The position numbers were made by a program, and so were the translations under genes. The notes below the pieces were generated by a model. That model worked only from the letters and a program-made list of their open reading frames with translations, searched no databases and was not told the DNA's origin. This document shows, one piece after another, positions 56,432 through 64,000 of a stretch of DNA of 64,000 nt; position 1 is the first letter of the stretch; each line of letters starts with the position of its first letter. This DNA comes from Cadophora sp. MPI-SDFR-AT-0126. Lineage: Eukaryota; Ascomycota; Leotiomycetes; Helotiales; Ploettnerulaceae. Location: assembly GCA_020747065.1 (NCBI GenBank), contig JAGMVK010000009.1, forward strand, positions 1,922,001 through 1,986,000, given 5' to 3'.

Positions 56432-59400
56432 TTGACGAAGAATAGCGTTAATGCAGCAATGTGGAATAAGGTATGTGTTTTGGGTATACGGTCAGATGAA
56501 CGAAATCTGAATATGTTGGGGAAGTATTTGACACGGATTGCGAGCCAGTATATGTTCTGGGCAACCCAGAGTACCGACCCCGCTTTGTACCTGAAAGAGC
56601 ATTCGTTCCGGATCTCCACTCCATTTATTGCAGGTTGTGACCGGAGCCTATGACGGAGAGTTGTGGTTTGAAAGATCCGAGATAGAGTTCGTTTCGTTAT
56701 CCACCCCTCGGTACGATTGCTATCCGATTTGCTCGGAGCAGATGACATAAAGCCGACTCCAAACTTTCCGAATCTTTGGCAGACAGTCATTGGTGCCAAG
56801 CACTGATGAAAGGTTATGACCTAGCATGGAATGAACCTGAACTCTACAAGTAGCGGACTTAAGAAATCAGGGGCAAAAACTTGGTGAGTGTCGGGCTTTC
56901 GCTATTCGGCTTTTGTTGGACGATGCCGAATACTGTCTACTACATGTCTGCCTCTTCTCGGAGATGAAATCACCGTTGCTTAGATAGATGACCGACCAAG
57001 GAAGTATAATTCGGTCGTTGTTATCCAACATCACTAGGTCATTCGGTAAATCAACTGACTCGTATAATCGAGACGAACGAACGCATATGAGCTTGCGATA
57101 AGAAGAGTGGAACAGTGCCATGGTAGGCTCGTATTCGGATTTGGATCTTAGATATGAACGGCCTAGATTTTAGCATGACCAAATGAAAAACTGACTCAGC
57201 GCTGACCTTGATCGACTCTGAGGACAACTGAGTTGAATATATTATGATTTAGATGACTCTATGTTGAGTCAAATATTACTCCGACTTTTTTTAAAGTGTA
57301 GTTGAGTTGAGATAGGTTGAGTTGAGCAGAATTTGTTGCCCTCTCCTTTGCACGCAACTCAAACTGAATAATTTCTGGCGTTGAGGACACTCCATATGTG
57401 CTACCCAACCTTGCCACTTGGACAAAATTGAAGACCTTCAGTCTTTGTGATAATTTCCCTCGTTATTCTGCCGTGTTAACATCAGTTCCGCATATTTGAG
57501 GTGCTGTTATTTCTTGGGGACGGTCAGCTCTCGATTCAATAATCGTGCGATGGAGGTTTCTGCCTCTCGCTTTTTTCGAAGATCCTCAAAAATGACTAGT
57601 CCTATCATACATCTGGCCGAACCCTGAAAATGCACATGTCACCTTTCGACGCTGTCCGACTGTACCAGGGAAGCAACACCCCAGTCCCGATTTGGAAAAT
57701 CATAACGATGGGAATCTCATTCGGTACCATTTCATATTCAGCGGAATGTAGTCGTGGATTGGAATCTGGACTGGAAGGTCACTTCAGCACACACAATTCT
57801 AGTGATAAGCTTGTTTGTTGGGCAAAGACCAGCAGATCACGAAAGCAAATCTGTGCTATCTCCCCCACGTTTTCGAAAGGCGGCCGCATTGACATGTGAT
57901 ATTTGCTCATCAAGTAGAACCCAAGACGGATGCGGACCGCGGGATGTATTGTATTTTACTATACCATATGATTAGTATCAGGTTTTACTGCAAATTTGGG
58001 TCTTGAGACAACATTAAGTCCTCTCAAAACTAGAACCTCCTTGCTTTCAGAATCAGAGAACTTGAAAAACTAGGTGGGCCAAAGCCTGAGATTAGTTGAT
58101 TACAAAATTTGTGACCATTCATGTGCACAGAAAGAAGAGACATAAAGCTTCACGATCGCTAATACAAAATCCGTGCAAAGAAAGACACGAAAGTTCACCA
58201 CTGGCCTCATTATTAGTACACTACGCTAGAGGATTCCTAACATTGTTGAGCACTGCAAACTTTCGGAACGTTGACTTTGGACTGCCAGAATATACACGAA
58301 CCTTGGAATAAGTTTCCCAAGCTGATCTGCAAGCATCAGTCCAAGAGGACATTTAAATCTTGCGTAAAACGCCCAAGGAACGACATTATCAAGCTGAGCG
58401 GGAAAATCCAAGCAAAACAGCCCTTGTGTTGTGTACTGTAGCCTGCCACTATAGCAAATGTTCATCTATGTCAGATGGAATGTAATGTCGAAAACGTTTT
58501 CATGGAGTGCGGAATAGAGAGGATGTGAACAATAACGACAAGAATTCTCGAAAAGAACCCGGCAACAATTTTAGATACAGGTGATCATTCTCCTTGCACA
58601 TCATGAAATTTCGTTGATTTTTGCTCCGCTCGAAAACCGATTTCTTGCAGCAGTAGAGCATTTTCTCTTTGCTGCTTTATCGTTTAGGTTCCCAAACTTT
58701 CACGCCCAAAGTGCTCATGAAAGCGATCTTTCATCACGTGAAATTTACTGATTGGGACAGAAGTAGGTAGCTTGAATGCTTTTTGCATGGCCGCTGAGTC
58801 AGTAGTCTGGAGTCTGGAGCTCTACAAAGGTATTGTATCGGCTGTTTCGCTTGAAGAAAAGATATCTACGGTAAGGTAAGAACCGACGGGTTTTTGCGGG
58901 GGCAAAAAGCATCCGAAACATATTTCGTCAATGGCTGTGGTGTGTCAGCCGCGAGGCAGCCACAAAGAACATTTGTCTTGAAGAAAAGATCAATATTGGC
59001 CACGGTGGTTCGGGTTGACCATGAAAGTAGAAAAACGGGTCGAGAGTCACTTCGGGTCGGACTCGCAGACCGCGTTAGTGATCAGGGGGGAACGCCTCGC
59101 TTCTTGAACGTAAAGTAACGTCCACTAGGGTAAGCCTGACGTATGCTAAGCTTTGATAACAGTTGCGCCATCGAATCAACAGAATACGTTTGCTCGTCGA
59201 TTATTTGCTGGGTGACATCGTTGCCATACAATAGTGGCAGGGGAACCGGAAGCCGGTCCCAGGAACTAAACTGATTGAGCTGAAGTTCGCCCAACCCCGC
59301 CGTCCACAACCCGGTTCCTGACTAGCCGAAAAGTAAATAAAGCCGTTTGCTTAGGTTGCATCCGATTGAGATGCGCACGGCGCAGTCCAGATTGGGAAAT

Positions 59401-59933
59401 AGAGCTGATACTCTTGAGTCCGAGCGCATGCTTTTTCCAACACTCTCGAACTTGATAGGCTTCAGGGACAGGGGAAAACAAGCATAGAGTTCAGCCAAGT
59501 AACTGGTTTATTCCAACTTGAGTGTTGCTTCGTTGGTTCTATGTCAAACTTAACGGTGCTTTCCCAGGTTGACCTGGATGTTGTCTATTTGTTTTCATAT
59601 TTTCTTTTTAGGAATGGCTTGGCTGTTAGTGATGTCGGGAAATGATAGACAGAAAGAGGCGCGAGGGCTAGCAATTAACCTTGACGCCACGATTAACAAG
59701 TGCCATACTTATCAAATGTTGTGGCCTAGGACCTAGGAAGCACCCCTCGTATGCAGGTAATGATCAGGCATATCACGCCCGCAGACCCAACTCCCATGGA
59801 CTTCGACGTTTTTTTTGGAATCTTGTTTCTGATATCTGAATCCCCCGAGACTTAATTCTCACCATCAGCAAACTCCTCGGCCTCAATGCGTTCCGTCCGA
59901 GGTCTCTTAAAGCGCAAGAAAAGTTCCCAGTAG
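56432..59933. other. 3.5-kb gene-poor region
   Basis: Short frames only. 57190-57340 is AT-rich low-complexity sequence with repeated TTGAGT/TTGAG words. 58900-59500 contains overlapping short frames on both strands without motifs. The last several hundred bases are the phytochrome promoter. Confidence 0.4.
57225..57335. repeat. TTGAG-rich low-complexity tract
   Basis: The words GAGTTGA, TTGAGTCAA and GTTGAGTTGAG recur within about 110 bp. It could be a relic of a simple repeat or of a transposon end. Confidence 0.5.
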
Positions 59934-62900
59934 ATGAATGAAGAATCACCAAACGCGAGGACTGGCACATCCTTGTCATCCAGAGATCTGGGTTCTGCCG
60001 AACGAGTCTTTCCCATTCGCAATTTGAGTAGCAATGTCGACTTGTATCACCAGGCTGCCAGTGATTCGAACAGTGTAAGAGAAGGAGTGGTGGCCACTGT
60101 AAGTATCTTAGCTTTTGAAACTACATCGGAAAATATCAGCTCACAGGTAATCAGTCACAACCAAAACCCGACTCGCACAGAACAGAACACTATCGCATAG
60201 CTCCATCAATTGCAAGCGACGGCTCCAGGACTCCGACACAATCAAGTAGTGGCGGGTCAATATCTGGCGCAAGGTCACCAAAGATATCTGCAAGGTCACA
60301 ATTCGTTTCTTCGAAATCAGGACCTCCTGGGGTACTTCAGGCTATCGATCCAGATATGGACCAATACAGAGATATTCATGGGTACCGCCGTTGTGAGGAT
60401 GAGGTATATTCTTCCAGTGCCTTTTCTTGTAAAGATATGGTAAGACCGTCTGCTAATCCAACACCTGAACCAGCCAATCCACACACCAGGCGCCATTCAA
60501 AGTTTCGGAGCAATTATAGGACTGAAATACAACGAACTCGGCGATCTTCAAGTTCGAATTGCCAGCGAAAACACCCGGAAGATCCTAGGATGTGGTCCTG
60601 AACATCTCTTTGCCCTGACTTCGTTCCTCGATGTCCTCAAAGATGATATTCGCGACGAAATGGTCGCTTGTGTGAACCACACTCTGTATGCTGGTGCTGC
60701 AGCACAAGAGGAGACGCGCTTAGATGTCTTCAAGATCATTCTTACTTTCCCATATGAACCAGAGATTCGGCTCTGGTGCGCAATCCATCTTGCGCCAAAG
60801 CCAGAAGGTCTCGTCATTTGCGAGTTTGAGGAATATCTTGATGCATTCTTTCTGAAGGATATCAGAGCAGCCAAGATGCTTCCAGAATCGCCAATCAGCT
60901 CTATGGAAGTTACGCCTGAAGAGTTGAAGAAGAGTACGACATCAAAAAGCCAGCCATTGCCAGTGATTGATATTGCGCGACAGAAGAAGAACAAAGAGTT
61001 CTCCTCTTTGGATTTGTTCAACGCCTTGGCTCAGGCACAGAAGCAGATTACCCGTTGTTCTACCGTGCATGAACTGCAAGAAGTCGTTGTGGGACTGGTT
61101 GCTGAATTGACGGGCTTCCATCGAGTGATGTTCTACCGATTCGATTCGCAGAAAAATGGTCGTGTAGATGCCGAGTTGCTGAATCCGAAAGCTAGTACCG
61201 ATGTTTGGCTTGGTATGTCTTGCCAGGCTCCAGCCTGATTCTATTCCCGATCAAATTCTGACTTGCGCCCAGGCTTGAACTATCCAGCTTCCGACATCCC
61301 AAAGCAAGCTCGAGATTTATATATAGTCAATCGCATCCGTATTCTTCTCGATCGTGAAGCTGAAACTTCTAGACTTGTAGGTCCTTCCCTTCTGGCTTAG
61401 CATGCGGGATGTCTCATGCTGACTATCAATGGGTTTGCCGAGAGGCAATCGATTCTGAGAGTCCTCTCGACCTCACTCATGCTTACTTACGAGCCATGTC
61501 TCCAATCCACAATAAATACCTTGCGAATATGGGCGTTCGATCGACCATGTCAATTTCTATCGTCATCAACAACGACCTCTGGGGTCTAGTTGCTTGCCAC
61601 GGGTATGGTGATATTGGGATCAGAGTCTCACTTCCAATCCGTGAGCTTTGCCGGAATATCGTGAGTCGGGTCAAGCATATGTCAGTTTGAGTCTACTGAC
61701 ATTGATTGAAGGGCGAGTGCGCCGCAGCCAGGATCCAACAAATCCTCATGCAGCAACGAATTGATGCCCGCCGCGCACCGACAGCAACGCCGTCCTCTCA
61801 ACACAAGGCAGGTTTCATCGCAGCATCCTCTAGCGATCTACTCAAACTCGTAGATGCAGACTTCGCACTCCTGAGCATCGACGACGATGCCCGTGCGATT
61901 GGTCGTCTAGATCCATATCCTGAAGCCATCACCATCACGTCCTACCTGCAAACGTGCAAGTTTACCGAGATCAAGTCCAGCAACAATATCAATCGCGACT
62001 TTCCACTGATGGCGCAGAGACACGAGATCAATACTATTGCAGGGCTACTACTCATTCCTTTGAACTTTGGGGGTGGCAATGATTTTTTGGTGTTCTTTAG
62101 GAAGGGTCAGATGAAGCAGGTTAAATGGGCGGGGTAAGTCAATTGTTTACCTATTCCTCACAAACCCCGCCTCCCTCATACCCGTACAAAAAGGAGCTCA
62201 ACAAGAGTGACCCGGTAGAGCTAATACTGATATTTGGGGTAACAGAAACCCACATGCGAAGAAGTACCAGGCAGGCAGCGAATACCTGGAACCTAGGGCC
62301 AGTTTCGCGCGGTGGGTGGAGACTATCAGCGGATCGAGTCAAGAATGGACTGATGACCAGCGTATGCTCGACTTACAATCCACTCAGACGTTTGCACTGA
62401 CATATCTCTAGTCGATACAGCATCCGTGTTGGGCTTGTTGTATGGACGATTCATCGAGTTGTGGCGACAGAAGGGGTCTGCTAAGCAAAGCGATCAGTTG
62501 ACGCAGATTCGCGCATCTTCTCGTGAACGTAAGTGCACGTCACGGAATTTTGGCGAGGAGTCCTAAGGTTTTCACAGTCCGGACACCTCTCAATGCGATC
62601 GTTAACTACCTCGAGATGGCATTAGAGAACCAAGTCGATGATAAGACGAGACATATCCTTGACCGTGCACAAGATGCTTCCACATCCTTGGGATACGTCA
62701 TGGACGATCTGATGAAACTGACCAAGCTAGATGATAGCCCAGCCCAAGGATCTGACGAGACATTCAATCTCAACTTGACGGGTTCGTTGTCCTAGCCACT
62801 CAAGCCCAATTTCTATGTCAAGCTGACAGTTCCTAGTTGCACGAGCCATGAAGGGCTTACAAAAGGATGCCTCTCGAAAAGGTCTTGAAATGAGCGTCTC

Positions 62901-64000
62901 AGTCAATGAGCAACTCCCCTCCATGGTCAAAGGTGACCCCGATCGACTGAAAGATGCACTGCTTCACTTGACAAGCTACGCATTTAAACAGTCCAATAAT
63001 GTTAATGTAGAGATTGATCTAATCCGTACCAAGAAAAATATCTCCACGATAGGATTCACCATCCAGGACAACGGACCTGGAAAGTCCGAGACAGAGCTCG
63101 ATGTACCATCCCCGTTCCCCACCTCCACCTCATTTCCAATTAAGCGAGGTAGGGTAATAGAACTGACATCGTGCTCCTAGGACACATTCCAAGAATTCGA
63201 AGCCGCCCAAGACGACGACGACTGGCTCTTTGCGACCAAAGAAAGTACCGCTTCGCCCATGACAGCAGAAGGCCGCTCCACCAAAGCAGACCTCGCACTC
63301 ATCGCGCGCTATCTCCGCGATACGAACGGCCAGATCCGTCTACACAGCGAAGCAGGTAAGGGGACAATATTCACAGTCGAAATCCCGTTCGAGCAAGTAC
63401 AAGCGAGTGATTCGTCGCGCTCGCGCAAGTTGAGAAACCTGTTCTCGCCGAGTTTGTCTGGCAATAGGGGATTGAGCCTACCCAGCCCCCCACCAAGTAC
63501 AAGGACCCCGAAACCGAGCGGTGCGGTGAACGTGAAGGGAAAGGTGACCATCGGTACGAATGGTAATGGGACTTCTAATGGCCATGGGAATGGAATCGCC
63601 TCTCCAACGACCTCGCAATTCCCTCTTCTTCCCCGTGTGAGCAGCGCACAGCATCTCGAAAGTCATGCACCCCAGAATGGCGGCGCACCAGTGACAAATA
63701 ACCGCTCTTCGGCCTTGTACATCGACGTTGATCCCGAGTTCTTGACATCAGGATTGAGGTTGAATGTTCTGGTTGCGGAGGACAATCTTGTGAGTCAAAA
63801 GATGCTGGAGAAGAGGATTGGGATGAGGGGTCATGAAGTGGTTGTCACTGGTGATGGGCAGGAGTGCCATGATAAGTTTGTGGCGAGTGGGGGGAAGGTC
63901 GATGCTATCATCATGGATCTGAAGGTATGTGCCATTGTAGTCAAATTGCTGTTCTTCTTTCGATTTTCAATGTAGATTGGTGCTGACCAGAGATAGATGC
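59934..64000 (+). CDS. Fungal phytochrome hybrid histidine kinase, 3' end outside the window
   Basis: Exons 59934-60098, 60140-60403, 60474-61212, 61273-61376, about 61433-61660, 61712-62133, 62246-62361, 62412-62528, 62578-62781, 62837-63102, 63181-63924 and 63997 onward. The N-terminus has SAERVFPIRN, then RCEDE joined to PIHTPGAIQSFG, the PAS/bilin-attachment entry of fungal phytochromes with its Cys present. GAF (NYPASDIPKQARDLYI, HAYLRAMSPIHNKYLANMGV) and PHY regions follow, then a kinase core and a receiver domain (NVLVAEDN, IIMDLKM). The H-box reads SSRELRTPLNAIVNYLEM: the phosphoacceptor His is Arg (CGT at 62522-62524). The ATP-lid Gly-rich box is also altered (RSTKADLALIARYL). Phytochromes are red/far-red light sensors; this copy may signal without its own kinase. 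Confidence 0.85.
62522..62524 (+). other. Arg codon in place of H-box histidine
   Basis: CGT is found where family members have CAT/CAC in S-H-E-x-R-T-P-L. The flanking residues S, E, RTPLNAI are intact, so the alignment is unambiguous. The site falls one codon plus one base before an intron. Confidence 0.75.

Noticed and set aside
60061..60075. A tRNA T-loop-like GATTCGAAC
   Set aside because: It lies inside the first phytochrome exon and no cloverleaf can be formed around it. No tRNA was found anywhere in the window.

Overview
The window is nuclear DNA of a filamentous ascomycete (Pezizomycotina). The signs are many short introns of about 45-75 nt with GTAAGT-like donors, a Zn2Cys6 regulator, an AA11 chitin LPMO, an M43 fungal metalloprotease, a PTH11/SAT4-type rhodopsin-fold protein and a fungal phytochrome hybrid kinase. 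I cannot fix the genus. Exon structures were worked out by hand from frame continuity and splice motifs; phases close for all main genes, but the starts are predictions.

Layout. 1-9.7 kb: a compact metabolic group made of a CoA-transferase (3' part), a Zn2Cys6 regulator divergent from an ACS-family MFS transporter, and an NmrA-like protein divergent from a short-chain dehydrogenase. The regulator/transporter promoter holds two CCG-N5-CGG motifs, and the NmrA/SDR promoter a cluster of CreA-like sites. 9.7-13.2 kb: gene-poor, partly AT-rich DNA. 13.2-29.7 kb: mostly secreted products, namely an AA11 LPMO with a chitin-binding module, a six-TM membrane protein, a 675-aa secreted orphan, an M43 protease, and a 16-exon giant that joins an SGNH/CE3-type esterase, an FG-GAP propeller and a C-terminal lectin-plus-aerolysin-like region. 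32.6-39.2 kb: a rhodopsin-fold receptor-like protein and two housekeeping genes, HYPK and class II DAHP synthase, which share a divergent promoter. 39.2-54 kb: accessory-looking DNA with small spliced orphan candidates, internal repeats and a 39-nt poly-C run. 54-56.4 kb: a small Thr-rich, Cys-tailed secreted protein and a zinc alcohol dehydrogenase. 59.9-64 kb: a phytochrome hybrid kinase, truncated by the window end, with an Arg in place of the H-box His.

How the genes work together. The first five genes look like a small regulated uptake/catabolism set (inference from layout and sites). The 13-30 kb block fits extracellular attack on chitin, protein and acetylated polysaccharide. The most unusual objects are the esterase-propeller-pore-former fusion, the degenerate phytochrome kinase and the run of spliced orphan genes.
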